Source: Halieaceae bacterium
GTDB lineage: Bacteria; Pseudomonadota; Gammaproteobacteria; Pseudomonadales; Halieaceae
Direction of reading: 5' to 3'
Assembly: GCA_016744355.1 (NCBI GenBank)
Contig: JADGEN010000011.1
Location: forward strand, 1-61,208
Length of the DNA stretch: 61,208 nucleotides
The first letter of the stretch is position 1. Each line of letters starts with the position of its first letter. The translations under genes and the position numbers were made by a program. The notes beneath the pieces were generated by a model. That model searched no databases, was not told the DNA's origin, and saw only the letters and a list, made by a program, of their open reading frames with translations. This document shows positions 33,025 through 41,972 of this stretch, piece by piece.

Positions 33025-34515
33025 TTAAAGTAGCGTACGATCCAGCGCCTTACGCCATGAGGCGAGACGATTGATTCTGGTCCCTACCCTCATTTCAACT
33101 TTGAACTCACGCTCCACGCGCCAGATCTCGCGCAGTTCTGCCGGGCTTTGCCACAACCCTACTCCCAGGCCTGCGAGATAACAGGCTCCGGCTACGGTGG
33201 TTTCAACGAGATGTGGACGTATAAGCTTTCTGCCCAACACATCGGCCTGAATTTGCATAAGAAGATTATTAGCCGCTGCACCACCGTCGACGCGCAGGGG
33301 TTTCATGCGTTTACCCAAGTCTTTTTCCATGGCGGCCAAAATATCGGTATTCTGCAGGGCCATGGCATCCAGAGTAGCTCTTGCGATGTGTCCACGCTGT
33401 GTACCGCGAGTTAGCCCCGCAAGCACACCTCTTGCCTCGGGAGCCCAATGAGGAGCCCCCAAACCAGTCAGGGCGGGTACAAACTCTACGCCGTCATGAT
33501 CGACTACGGTCGCGGCCAGAGCCTCAATATCCGGGGCATTTTTAATCAGCTTCAAACCGTCGCGTAACCATTGCACGGCGGCGCCACAAACAAAGGCACC
33601 ACCCTCCAATGCATAGACAGTTTTACCCTTGTCTCCCAGCTGCCAGGCAACCGTGGTTAACAGGCCAGAATTTGAGTGCACAAGCTTGGAACCGGTGTTC
33701 ATTAAAATAAAGGAGCCCGTGCCAAAGGTGCACTTGGCTTCCCCCGATAAAAAGCAAGCCTGGCCAAAAAGGGCTGACTGCTGATCTCCGGCCACACCGG
33801 CGATTGGAATACCGTCGGGCAATCCCTTGACTCCCCGGGTGTGAGCGATAACACCGCTGGACGGAGATATATCGGGCAGTATATCCACTGGTATTTCAAA
33901 CAGATCCAGTAACTGCTTATCCCACTTACCCGTTTTTATATTCATCAAACTGGTTCGAGAAGCATTGGACACATCGCTGACGTGTGTTTCGCCCCCGCTG
34001 AGTTTCCAGATTAAATAGCTGTCTATAGTGCCCGCTGCTACGCGCCCACTTTTCAGAAGCTTTGAGATGCCCTTGGTGTTTTGCAGCAACCAGCGAAATT
34101 TGCTGGCTGAAAAATAGGGATCCAATACCAGACCCGATTTGCGCTTCACAAGCTTTTCGTGGCCTGCGGATTTTAGGGACTCACAAAAATCTGTTGTGCG
34201 TCTGCACTGCCAGACAATGGCGTTGTTTAAAGCCTCGCCGTCTTTCCTGTCCCATAACAGAGAGGTTTCACGTTGGTTGGTAATGCCGATGGCAATAATA
34301 TCGCTTGGCTTGCAGATTTTTTTGCGAAATATGGCGCCAATGCATTTTTCCACAGAGGCCCAGATATCGGCGGGCCTGTGCTCCACCCAACCAGGCTTTG
34401 GATATATTTGTGGGAATTCAAAATTAACGCTACAGCGCAGTTTGCCTTTGTGATCCATGAGGGCGACGGTGCTACCCGTCGTCCCCTGGTCAATGGCGAG
34501 AATAAACTTTGCCAT
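33025..34515 (-). CDS. glpK: Glycerol kinase
   Basis: A 496-residue FGGY-family kinase. GlpK hallmarks are FILAIDQGTTGSTVALMD, the PKPGWVEHRPADIW and TNQRETSLLWDR segments, the AGVAGDQQSALFGQ ATP-domain motif and FGTGSFILMNTG. It phosphorylates glycerol to glycerol-3-phosphate. No glpF or glpD is nearby. It lies 17 bp after the aldehyde dehydrogenase and 35 bp before the isomerase-like gene, all on the minus strand. Confidence 0.93.
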   Translation of the reverse strand: MAKFILAIDQGTTGSTVALMDHKGKLRCSVNFEFPQIYPKPGWVEHRPADIWASVEKCIGAIFRKKICKPSDIIAIGITNQRETSLLWDRKDGEALNNAIVWQCRRTTDFCESLKSAGHEKLVKRKSGLVLDPYFSASKFRWLLQNTKGISKLLKSGRVAAGTIDSYLIWKLSGGETHVSDVSNASRTSLMNIKTGKWDKQLLDLFEIPVDILPDISPSSGVIAHTRGVKGLPDGIPIAGVAGDQQSALFGQACFLSGEAKCTFGTGSFILMNTGSKLVHSNSGLLTTVAWQLGDKGKTVYALEGGAFVCGAAVQWLRDGLKLIKNAPDIEALAATVVDHDGVEFVPALTGLGAPHWAPEARGVLAGLTRGTQRGHIARATLDAMALQNTDILAAMEKDLGKRMKPLRVDGGAAANNLLMQIQADVLGRKLIRPHLVETTVAGACYLAGLGVGLWQSPAELREIWRVEREFKVEMRVGTRINRLASWRKALDRTLL

Positions 34516-34532
34516 AGCGCGCGGGGGCCGCT

Positions 34533-35960
34533 CTAACTTTCGAAGCCGTCGACTGCCTTTATCTCAAGGTAGTCGGTGAAACCATGTGCGCCCCACTCCC
34601 GACCATTGCCCGACTGTTTAAAGCCGCCGAAAGGTACGCCAAAGCCGCCATCGGCGCCATTGATATGGATATTACCGGCGCGAATTCGAGAGGCAACCTC
34701 TCGTGTATGCTCCAGGTCATTGCCCTGCACGTAACCGGCGAGACCATAGGGCGTATCGTTGGCAACGCGAATGGCTTCTTCTTCGGTGTCGTAGGGAATC
34801 ATGACAAGCACCGGGCCAAAGATTTCTTCGCGTGCAATGGTCATCTCGTTGTTTCCTTCAGAGAAGACTGTTGGCTTGATGAAATAGCCTTTATCTATAC
34901 CGTCTGGTAAGCCCGTACCACCGACAACAACTTTGGCGCCTTCCTTGATACCAACTTCAATCAGCCCCTGAATTTTATTGAACTGAACCTCAGACACCAC
35001 TGGCCCCATTGTAGTACTTTCGGAAGCAGGGTCGCCCACTACAACACTTTCGGTGACCTTGGCCGCTATGGCCTCGGCCTCAGCCAACTTGGCTGCAGGT
35101 ACCAACATACGCGAAGGCGCATTACAGGACTGTCCGGTATTGTTATACATGTGCATGACGCCGCGAGTTACTGCAGCTTCCAGATCGACATCATCGAGAA
35201 TGATATTAGGAGACTTGCCACCCAGTTCCTGAGTAACACGTTTCACGGTGGGCGCTGCATTTTGAGCCACAAGTGTACCCGCGCGCGTTGAACCAGTGAA
35301 AGACATCATATCCACGTCGGGGTGCTTGGAAAGCGCCGTACCCACAATCGGTCCGTCGCCATTGATCATATTAAACACGCCTGCTGGGACACCCGCTTCA
35401 TGCATAACTTCTGCCCATAGGTAAGCAGACAGAGGAGCAACTTCACTGGGTTTGAGGACCATAGTGCAACCCACGGCGAGAGCCGGTGCTACCTTGCAGC
35501 CAATTTGATTGACAGGCCAGTTCCACGGTGTGATTAAACCGCAAACACCAATTGGTTCTTTGAAAATTCTGCTGGAGCCCATGTCTTCCTCAAAGGAAAA
35601 TGTCTTAAGGATTTTCGCTGCCTCCTTCAAGTGGCCCAGGCCAGTGTAAGCCTGACCACCAGCCGCCAGCGTTTGGGGAGCCCCCATCTCTTCGCGAATA
35701 GCAGCTGCGATATCGTTGTAGCGCTTTTGGTAAACTTCGGCACAGGATTCGAGCAGCTCAATACGCTCTTGCACTGAGGTGCGACTAAAGGATTCAAACG
35801 CCGCCTTTGCTGCTGCGACGGCTCGATTCACGTCTTCTTCAGAACCCATAGAAATGTGCGCGCACACTTCCTCGTTAGCAGGGTTTATAACGTCGAATTG
35901 ATTGGCAGTAGCGGGGTCTACCCACTCGCCATTAATGTAAAATTGCGTGTATTCGCGCAT
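34533..35960 (-). CDS. NAD(P)-dependent aldehyde dehydrogenase
   Basis: A 475-residue aldehyde dehydrogenase. The catalytic Glu is E245 (TQELGGKSPNII) and the Cys is C279 (NNTGQSCNAPS), with the TPWNWPVNQIGCKVAPALA nucleotide-binding segment typical of the aldehyde dehydrogenase superfamily. Substrate is not determined by sequence. GGAG lies 8 nt upstream of the ATG. It is the first gene of the aldehyde dehydrogenase-glpK-isomerase-like operon and is divergent from the acyl-CoA dehydrogenase; a short palindrome GGGTAAACCC (35985-35994) lies just upstream. Confidence 0.9.
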   Translation of the reverse strand: MREYTQFYINGEWVDPATANQFDVINPANEEVCAHISMGSEEDVNRAVAAAKAAFESFSRTSVQERIELLESCAEVYQKRYNDIAAAIREEMGAPQTLAAGGQAYTGLGHLKEAAKILKTFSFEEDMGSSRIFKEPIGVCGLITPWNWPVNQIGCKVAPALAVGCTMVLKPSEVAPLSAYLWAEVMHEAGVPAGVFNMINGDGPIVGTALSKHPDVDMMSFTGSTRAGTLVAQNAAPTVKRVTQELGGKSPNIILDDVDLEAAVTRGVMHMYNNTGQSCNAPSRMLVPAAKLAEAEAIAAKVTESVVVGDPASESTTMGPVVSEVQFNKIQGLIEVGIKEGAKVVVGGTGLPDGIDKGYFIKPTVFSEGNNEMTIAREEIFGPVLVMIPYDTEEEAIRVANDTPYGLAGYVQGNDLEHTREVASRIRAGNIHINGADGGFGVPFGGFKQSGNGREWGAHGFTDYLEIKAVDGFES

Positions 35961-36177
35961 TGATATTCTCCGGTTGAATAGTTTGGGTAAACCCTAAGTG
36001 TAGCATTCAAATTGGGGCTCGGTACCACCCTTATTGTGTTAGCGGTAAAAAGATTCTTCAACAGTTGTCTGGCAATGTTTTCATGAGGCATATCATTGCC
36101 TAATGCGGGTGAATTATGGACAATGCCGTCTCGTAAAAATTGCACAATATTTACCCAACCATCAGGGAGCAACGACA

Positions 36178-37314
36178 ATGGACAAAGAAGAATTAACACT
36201 GTTTCGCGACATGGCCAGACGGGCCTTTGAGCAGGAAATAGCGCCTCATTTTGAGCAATGGGAGGAGGACCACCTGGCGCCCAGGGATTGGTGGAACAAG
36301 CTGGGTGAAGCTGGACTGCTATGCCCCGATATGCCTGAGGAATATGGCGGCGCTGGCACCAGCCCCCACGTCACTCTGGCATTAATTGAAGAACTGTCGA
36401 ACATGGGTTTTGGTGGTATTGCCACCGGCTGGGGCATTCACTGCAATATCGTGGCACCCTACATCGAGCACTTCGGCAGCGAAGCGCAGAAACAACAGTG
36501 GCTGACCAAGATGATCACCGGCGAAGCCGTAGGTGCCCTGGCCATGACTGAACCGGGCGCGGGCTCTGACGTCCAGGGCATACGCACCAGCGCCGTTAAA
36601 GACGGCGACGACTGGGTGTTGAATGGCTCCAAAATATTTATTACCAACGGTTACCACGCCGATGTAGTGATCGTGGCCGCCATTACCGATCCGGGCAAGG
36701 GTGCCAAAGGTACCTCGCTATTTTTGGTCGATACCAGTCTGCCGGGTTTTGAAAAAGGCAAAAAGCTCGAAAAAATTGGTCAGCACACTTCAGACACCGC
36801 CGAATTATTTTTCCAGGATGTGCGCCTACCCGAGTCTGCCCTGCTGGGTGAACTCAATAAAGGTTTTGTGATTATGATGACTGAACTGCCGCGCGAGCGT
36901 CTGGGCATTGCCGGTCAGGCGATTGGTGCTGCCGAAGGCGCCATGGCTATCACCGTCGACTATGTGCTTGAGCGCAAGGCTTTTGGCCAGACCATCGCCC
37001 AGTTCCAGAATACGCGATTCAAACTGGCGGAAGTCAAAACCGAAATCGCACTGTGCCGGGCACTGTATGAAAAATGTGCCGATGAATACAGTCGTGGAGA
37101 ACTCAGCGCCGACGATGCTGCGATGTTGAAATACGCCGCCACCGAAATGCAATGTAAAACCATAGACGACTGCCTGCAGTTGTTTGGCGGATATGGCTAC
37201 ACTGCTGAATATCCCATCTCACGATTCTACACCGATGCCCGTATCCAGAGAATATACGGCGGTAGTTCAGAAATTATGCGGGAAGTTGTGGCGCGCTCGA
37301 TACTAGGTCGATAA
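36178..37314 (+). CDS. Acyl-CoA dehydrogenase, long-chain (LCAD/IVD) type
   Basis: A 378-residue flavin enzyme that makes the trans-2-enoyl-CoA in fatty-acid oxidation. The FAD/substrate loop is ALAMTEPGAGSD, and IFITNG and FGGYGYTAEYP are standard. The MCAD-type catalytic Glu near the C terminus is replaced (IYGGSSEIM), while a Glu at residue 240 (RERLGIA) sits where long-chain and isovaleryl enzymes have their base. ATG 36178 has GGGAG 8 nt upstream; an upstream ATG at 36103 is less likely. It converges with the AEC gene. Confidence 0.92.
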   Translation: MDKEELTLFRDMARRAFEQEIAPHFEQWEEDHLAPRDWWNKLGEAGLLCPDMPEEYGGAGTSPHVTLALIEELSNMGFGGIATGWGIHCNIVAPYIEHFGSEAQKQQWLTKMITGEAVGALAMTEPGAGSDVQGIRTSAVKDGDDWVLNGSKIFITNGYHADVVIVAAITDPGKGAKGTSLFLVDTSLPGFEKGKKLEKIGQHTSDTAELFFQDVRLPESALLGELNKGFVIMMTELPRERLGIAGQAIGAAEGAMAITVDYVLERKAFGQTIAQFQNTRFKLAEVKTEIALCRALYEKCADEYSRGELSADDAAMLKYAATEMQCKTIDDCLQLFGGYGYTAEYPISRFYTDARIQRIYGGSSEIMREVVARSILGR

Positions 37315-37325
37315 AGACTGCTGCA

Positions 37326-38291
37326 TTAAACGAGACCTAGTAAAGACAGTAGGAAAAAGCCCGCGGTGACACTAAGTAGAGAGAGAAAGCTGGTCAGCAC
37401 AATAATATTGGCGGCCAGTCCCTCATCACCGCGTCCCGCCACCACCATGACAAAACTTGCCGCTGCCACCGGTGACGACAGCAACAGGAAATAGACACCC
37501 AGCGTATCGCCCCTGACCCCCATCAACAAGGCAATGCATACTGCGATGACAGGCGAGACCAGCAGACGCCAAAGTGAAGCCTCCCATACCAACGCTCCCA
37601 AAGATCTCAGCCCGTCGAGGCGAATAGACCCTCCAATGCAAGTTAGTAGCAGCGGAATAAAATAGGTGGTTATGGCGCTACTGAGTGCACCCGAAAATGC
37701 CGGAAGAACAACGCCGGACACGGATACAATAACGCCGATAAGAATGCCCACAATCAATGGATTACGCGCAATCCCCATCATCATGGAAGCCACCGAATTT
37801 CTGTTACCAAGGGTTGAGTCCAGCACCCAAATTGCGAGGATATTAAATAGAATCGTCAATACTGCAATAGGCGGGGCTGCAAGCACCAGCCCTTTGTCAC
37901 CATAAGCAGCAACACATAGGGCAACACCGATAACCGCCAGGTTAGAACGAAAGGCCCCCTGCACGAAGATACCTACCTCCCTGCGGGGAAACCCTCGCCA
38001 ACGGCCGTAAACCCAGCTCAGACCGAACACCAAAAGTGATGAAATAATGGCTGCATAGAGATAGCTGGCATTACCCAGAGCCGCGTAATCAACACCTGCG
38101 GCACCCACCAAAAGGACGATTGGAAGTGCGACATTAAAAGAAAAACGCGACACAAGATTTATAAAGCGGGGACGTAATACCCCCACCCGACCAAGGACCG
38201 CGCCGAGAATGACCCAGGCAAAAATAGGCACTGAAATACGCAGTGCTGCGAGAAGTAAAGAGAGGGGGTCTTGAGTTTCCACGCCGGGCAT
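37326..38291 (-). CDS. AEC family transporter
   Basis: A 321-residue carrier of the auxin-efflux-carrier fold, with about ten transmembrane helices in two inverted halves. Family-like segments are ISVPIFAWVILGAVLG, FNVALPIVLLVGAAG, FRSNLAVIGVAL and VASFVMVVAGRGDEGLAANIIV. These transporters usually move organic acids. The ATG at 38291 lies within a hairpin loop with a TATAAT in it and has no clear ribosome site; a TTG at 38339 would add 16 residues. It converges with the acyl-CoA dehydrogenase gene. Confidence 0.88.
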   Translation of the reverse strand: MPGVETQDPLSLLLAALRISVPIFAWVILGAVLGRVGVLRPRFINLVSRFSFNVALPIVLLVGAAGVDYAALGNASYLYAAIISSLLVFGLSWVYGRWRGFPRREVGIFVQGAFRSNLAVIGVALCVAAYGDKGLVLAAPPIAVLTILFNILAIWVLDSTLGNRNSVASMMMGIARNPLIVGILIGVIVSVSGVVLPAFSGALSSAITTYFIPLLLTCIGGSIRLDGLRSLGALVWEASLWRLLVSPVIAVCIALLMGVRGDTLGVYFLLLSSPVAAASFVMVVAGRGDEGLAANIIVLTSFLSLLSVTAGFFLLSLLGLV

Positions 38292-38310
38292 TATACACAC
38301 CCGGCGTGGA
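38278..38310. promoter_or_regulatory. Perfect 11-bp inverted repeat over the AEC gene start
   Basis: TCCACGCCGGG (38278-38288) and CCCGGCGTGGA (38300-38310) are perfect inverted repeats flanking an 11-bp loop. On the minus strand the loop contains TATAAT and the candidate ATG. It could be an operator over a -10 box or an mRNA hairpin that hides the start. Confidence 0.65.
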
Positions 38311-38365
38311 TGACTGTGCTTTAAGCCACCCTCCAGCAATTTGAGGACAGGCTAAATCAGTTTAG

Positions 38366-39700
38366 CTAGCTTTGTTCCAGCGACTCTTTCAGCGCAGTCA
38401 GCAAACTGTCAATCTGGTCTTTTTCAATCACGAAAGGCAGGCCCAGTTGAATAGTGTCGCCACCGTAGCGAACATAAAAGCCCTTCTCCCACATACGCAT
38501 GGCTATTTCATAAGGGCGCCGTGCGGGCTCTCCCGCGATGGCTTGAATACTCAAGGCGCCTGCAAAACCATAGTTTCGCACGTCCGCTACATGTGGCAAA
38601 CCTTTCAAATGGTGCAACCCCTCCTCAAAGTACGGCGAGAGCTGCGCCACCCTGTCGGGTAACTTCTCGTTTTCAAGAATATCCAGAGCGGCCAGGCCAG
38701 CCGCACAGGCAACCGGGTGAGCGGAGTAAGTATAACCGTGTGGAAACTCCAGCATATACTCGGGGCCACCCTGGGCCATAAAGGTCTGGTAAATCTCGTT
38801 GCTGGCGATAACTGCTCCCATGGGTATGGCGCCGTTAGTGAGCTGTTTGGCAACATTCATAATATCGGGAGTAACACCGAAAACATCGGCGCCAGTCATT
38901 CCGCCGCAGCGCCCAAAAGCGGTAATCACTTCATCAAAAATCAACAGAATATCATTGGCGGTGCAGATGTCGCGCAATCGCTGCAAATAGCCAGCCGGAG
39001 GAGGAATCACGCCCGCTGACCCAGCTATGGGCTCAACAATAACCGCTGCAATATTGGATGCGTCGTGCAGTGCGATAAGCTCGTTTAACTCGTCAGCCAG
39101 ATGCCAGCCGTGATCGGGCATTCCTTTGGTAAAAGCATTTTCGGGCAACAAGGTGTGTGACAGATGATCAGCATCAACGCCCTGACCAAACAGTTTGCGA
39201 TTGGCAGCGATGCCGCCTACGGAAATGCCGCCAAAGTTTACGCCGTGATAACCTTTTACTCGCCCAATTAGTTTGGTCTTTGCAGGTTGACCCTTTAGGC
39301 GCCAGTAGGCCCGTGCCATTTTTAAAGAAGTATCTGCGCTCTCCGAGCCAGAACCCGTGAAAAATACGTAATCGAGACCGTCGGGGGTCAACGCTTTAAT
39401 TCGATTGGCAAGCTCAAAAGATTTCGGTTGACCAAACTGAAAAGCGGGAATGTAGTCCAGCGTTTTCATCTGCTGGTAAACCGCATCCGCAATTTCCGGG
39501 CGGTTGTGACCCAAGCCTGAACACCACAGACCTGACAAACCATCCAGGATTTTGCGACCTTTATCGTCAATGTAATAAATACCCTCGGCGCCAACAATCA
39601 TTCGTGGGTCTTTCTTGAACTGTCGGTTGCCGGTGTAAGGCATCCAATGGGCTTCTAACTGCTCTTGAGTCAGCTGGTCAAATTCAGGCATGGCGGTCAT
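38366..39700 (-). CDS. Class III omega-amino acid:pyruvate aminotransferase (second copy)
   Basis: A 444-residue PLP aminotransferase of the same subgroup as the 29300-30619 enzyme. K285 lies in NVAKQLTNGAIPMG; GSGSESADTSLKMARAY and FDEVITAFGRCG are the cofactor motifs. I start at ATG 39700, with GGAAG upstream; a further ATG is at 39691 and a GTG at 39715. It is divergent from the LysR regulator, which probably controls it. The two aminotransferases differ clearly in sequence and likely prefer different amines. Confidence 0.92.
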   Translation of the reverse strand: MTAMPEFDQLTQEQLEAHWMPYTGNRQFKKDPRMIVGAEGIYYIDDKGRKILDGLSGLWCSGLGHNRPEIADAVYQQMKTLDYIPAFQFGQPKSFELANRIKALTPDGLDYVFFTGSGSESADTSLKMARAYWRLKGQPAKTKLIGRVKGYHGVNFGGISVGGIAANRKLFGQGVDADHLSHTLLPENAFTKGMPDHGWHLADELNELIALHDASNIAAVIVEPIAGSAGVIPPPAGYLQRLRDICTANDILLIFDEVITAFGRCGGMTGADVFGVTPDIMNVAKQLTNGAIPMGAVIASNEIYQTFMAQGGPEYMLEFPHGYTYSAHPVACAAGLAALDILENEKLPDRVAQLSPYFEEGLHHLKGLPHVADVRNYGFAGALSIQAIAGEPARRPYEIAMRMWEKGFYVRYGGDTIQLGLPFVIEKDQIDSLLTALKESLEQS

Positions 39701-39777
39701 GGGCGTAGCTTCCACAGGGTGATTAAAGGCGCCATAGTAAGGTGAAATCTAAGTTGCATAAATCAATATCTATAAAC

Positions 39778-39799
39778 ATTAAGTTTCATTAAACTTCAT
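39778..39799. promoter_or_regulatory. Probable LysR-type operator
   Basis: AAGTTT (39781-39786) and AAACTT (39791-39796) are perfect inverted repeats with a 4-bp spacer, extendable to nine bases per arm with one mismatch. The element fits the T-N11-A type of LysR site and lies between divergent aminotransferase and lysR genes. Confidence 0.55.
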
Positions 39800-39841
39800 C
39801 TAATGGTTTTCCTGCAGATAACGGTCAAGAGGCACTACATC

Positions 39842-40762
39842 ATGGTCAAAAAAGCGCTTTTGGGAACGGTTACAGACAACGACCTGCGCCTTCTACGAGT
39901 TTTTCGAGCGGTTGTAGCCTGCGGTGGATTTGCTGCAGCTGAGTTGGAACTCAACATCAATCGCTCAACCATTTCAAGACACATAAAAGACCTCGAAACG
40001 CGTTTGGGGGTGACCCTGTGCCGTCGCGGTCGAGGGGGCTTCAGCCTAACTACCGAAGGTGAAAACGTACATCTCGGCTCACTTAAAATAATGGCGGCGA
40101 TGGACGACTTCCAACAGGAAGTGAACGACTTACACCAACGCCTGACCGGCTCAATCTGTATCGCGATTTTCGACAAAACCGCAACCAACCGGCAGTGTAG
40201 AATACACACTGCTCTGGCTACCTTCGACAGAGAAGCACCACATGTACACCCCGAAATATATGTTGAGCCCATTAATGCTATCGAGAATGGCGTGATGGAG
40301 GGGCGTTTCCAGCTAGGGATTATCCCCAATCATCGACCATCGAGTAGCCTTGACTACTATCGACTATTTGACGAGCAAATGTATTTATATTGCTCAGACA
40401 GTCACCCTCTATTTGACATAAAGACTTCCGACATGTCGGTGACCGAAATCAATAAATGTAAGTACGTGGGCATAGGCTATCACTCACCCAACATGGAAGT
40501 GGGAAGGCAGTTGGGGCAACACCGGGACGCCACCGCTTACGACCAGGAAGCGGTAGCTCATTTGGTTTTATCCGGTGCCTATCTGGGCTACCTGCCAGAA
40601 CATTACGCAGAGAGCTTTGTTAATAGCGGACGGATGCGAGCCCTATTGCCACAAGAGTTTCAGTACAACTGTGAATTCAGCGCTATTGTACGACATGCGC
40701 CTCAGGCCAATCGAGTGACACAAACCTTACTGCATGCGCTGGTAAGTGCACATGAAGGCTGA
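39842..40762 (+). CDS. LysR family transcriptional regulator
   Basis: A 306-residue LysR-type regulator. The N-terminal winged helix (DNDLRLLRVFRAVVACGGFAAAELELN ... RSTISRHIKDLETRLGVTLC) is followed by a periplasmic-binding-like effector domain (about 90-300). Divergent from the omega-aminotransferase gene, with an operator-like palindrome between. The ATG at 39842 has AGAGG upstream; the frame is open 13 codons further. Its stop is 2 bp before the end of the AraC gene on the other strand. Confidence 0.92.
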   Translation: MVKKALLGTVTDNDLRLLRVFRAVVACGGFAAAELELNINRSTISRHIKDLETRLGVTLCRRGRGGFSLTTEGENVHLGSLKIMAAMDDFQQEVNDLHQRLTGSICIAIFDKTATNRQCRIHTALATFDREAPHVHPEIYVEPINAIENGVMEGRFQLGIIPNHRPSSSLDYYRLFDEQMYLYCSDSHPLFDIKTSDMSVTEINKCKYVGIGYHSPNMEVGRQLGQHRDATAYDQEAVAHLVLSGAYLGYLPEHYAESFVNSGRMRALLPQEFQYNCEFSAIVRHAPQANRVTQTLLHALVSAHEG

Positions 40763-40764
40763 TT

Positions 40765-41847
40765 TTATGACTGAACATGATACCTACGCCATTTAAGCGG
40801 CGACGATCCCGCCCATTTTGAAAATGCCCTGGTGAATGCCGCAGGCTCTGTATAGCCCAGTCGATAGCCCACTTCTGAAACCGCCAAAGCCGGGTTTCGT
40901 AGATAGTTTTTAGCGCGTTCGAACTGCACCTTGGCTAACAACTCGGTATACGAGGTTCCCTCCTTCCCCAGCTGCCGGGTCAAACTGCGCTCTGACATGG
41001 ATAACTGGCTAGCCACTTCACCGCGTTTTAATGGCGGGGTGTAGGCCCATAGCCAACGGGTAACACGCTCTGCGATACTGATTTCCTCAGCCAGCATTAA
41101 GGATAGCTTTTGCGCGATTGAAACATAGGAGCGAAACACCAATGGATTCGCCCGCGGCAATGGCTCGTCATTAAAGAAAGCTGGAAACGCAACACTGGTC
41201 TCGGCGCAGGAGAACTCCACCGGGCACGGCAGTGTGTCCCGAACCCTACTCCAGTCAGGGGGTTCTGGAAATGAGAAGCGGATGTGTAAGGGTGGATCTT
41301 TTGAGTCGACAATGTCCTGAATATTCGACATGGACGTCATCAAGTCCAGCGCCAGGCAATACTCAACAAGTGCGTCAATATCCGAGCTGCTCGCATCGCG
41401 TATCTCTGGTCTTTGCATATTAAAAACAAACACAGCCGCGTCGGGCTTACGCTGTACCAGAAGGCGGGAATGGCCCCATGTCAGCTGGGGGAAATTAAAG
41501 CAGACTTCCAACGCTGCTACCGCATTGGCCGCATGGCGCATGGCCATCCCCAGTACACCCAGGTTTTCGATGCCCATTTTTTCGTTATTTTCGAACAGCA
41601 CACACAGCGCCGATCGCTCACTATCCAGTCGGCGCACCAGCGCCATGCAAATCAACAGCTCCTGCTCAAGAGATATGGGGAAATCAGGCTCCTCCAGCGC
41701 TCGCGACGGTAAGCCAGCATCTGTGAAAAGCTGCAGCGCTTCCCGGTCACTCACATCCAGCAATACAAGTTGACCCAGCAAGCCCGTTATTGTGCGCCGC
41801 GTAGAGGCGAGGTTGCCGCTGGCAATTACGGTGGTTTGATCAGTCAT
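40765..41847 (-). CDS. AraC family transcriptional regulator
   Basis: A 360-residue regulator with a PF12625-type N-terminal effector domain and a C-terminal AraC pair of helix-turn-helix units (LKRGEVASQLSMSERSLTRQL, AVSEVGYRLGYTEPAAFTRAF). It is distinct from the AraC gene at 16.2-17.2 kb. It is divergent from the Baeyer-Villiger monooxygenase gene (125 bp between starts), so it is the likely activator of that gene. Confidence 0.92.
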   Translation of the reverse strand: MTDQTTVIASGNLASTRRTITGLLGQLVLLDVSDREALQLFTDAGLPSRALEEPDFPISLEQELLICMALVRRLDSERSALCVLFENNEKMGIENLGVLGMAMRHAANAVAALEVCFNFPQLTWGHSRLLVQRKPDAAVFVFNMQRPEIRDASSSDIDALVEYCLALDLMTSMSNIQDIVDSKDPPLHIRFSFPEPPDWSRVRDTLPCPVEFSCAETSVAFPAFFNDEPLPRANPLVFRSYVSIAQKLSLMLAEEISIAERVTRWLWAYTPPLKRGEVASQLSMSERSLTRQLGKEGTSYTELLAKVQFERAKNYLRNPALAVSEVGYRLGYTEPAAFTRAFSKWAGSSPLKWRRYHVQS

Positions 41848-41850
41848 AAC

Positions 41851-41960
41851 TTATCAGTGTAACCGCTTCTGGCCTAAATTATCAAAAAATGGGCTCATTC
41901 AGCAATGTTCTGTGTACATCCTTCGCCTTAAGATAGCTTCATCAAAATTAAAACTGATAA
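41851..41960. promoter_or_regulatory. Paired inverted repeats between AraC gene and monooxygenase
   Basis: TTATCAGT (41851-41858) and ACTGATAA (41953-41960) are perfect inverted copies placed at the two ends of the divergent promoter region, each just upstream of a start codon. They may be paired regulator half-sites; the 94-bp separation would require looping. Confidence 0.3.
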
Positions 41961-41972
41961 AGAGGATTCCAC

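Noticed and set aside
29300-39700. Recent tandem duplication of two aminotransferases
   Set aside because: The two proteins differ at most positions outside the cofactor motifs and lie 8 kb apart on opposite strands; they are old paralogues rather than a recent duplicate.
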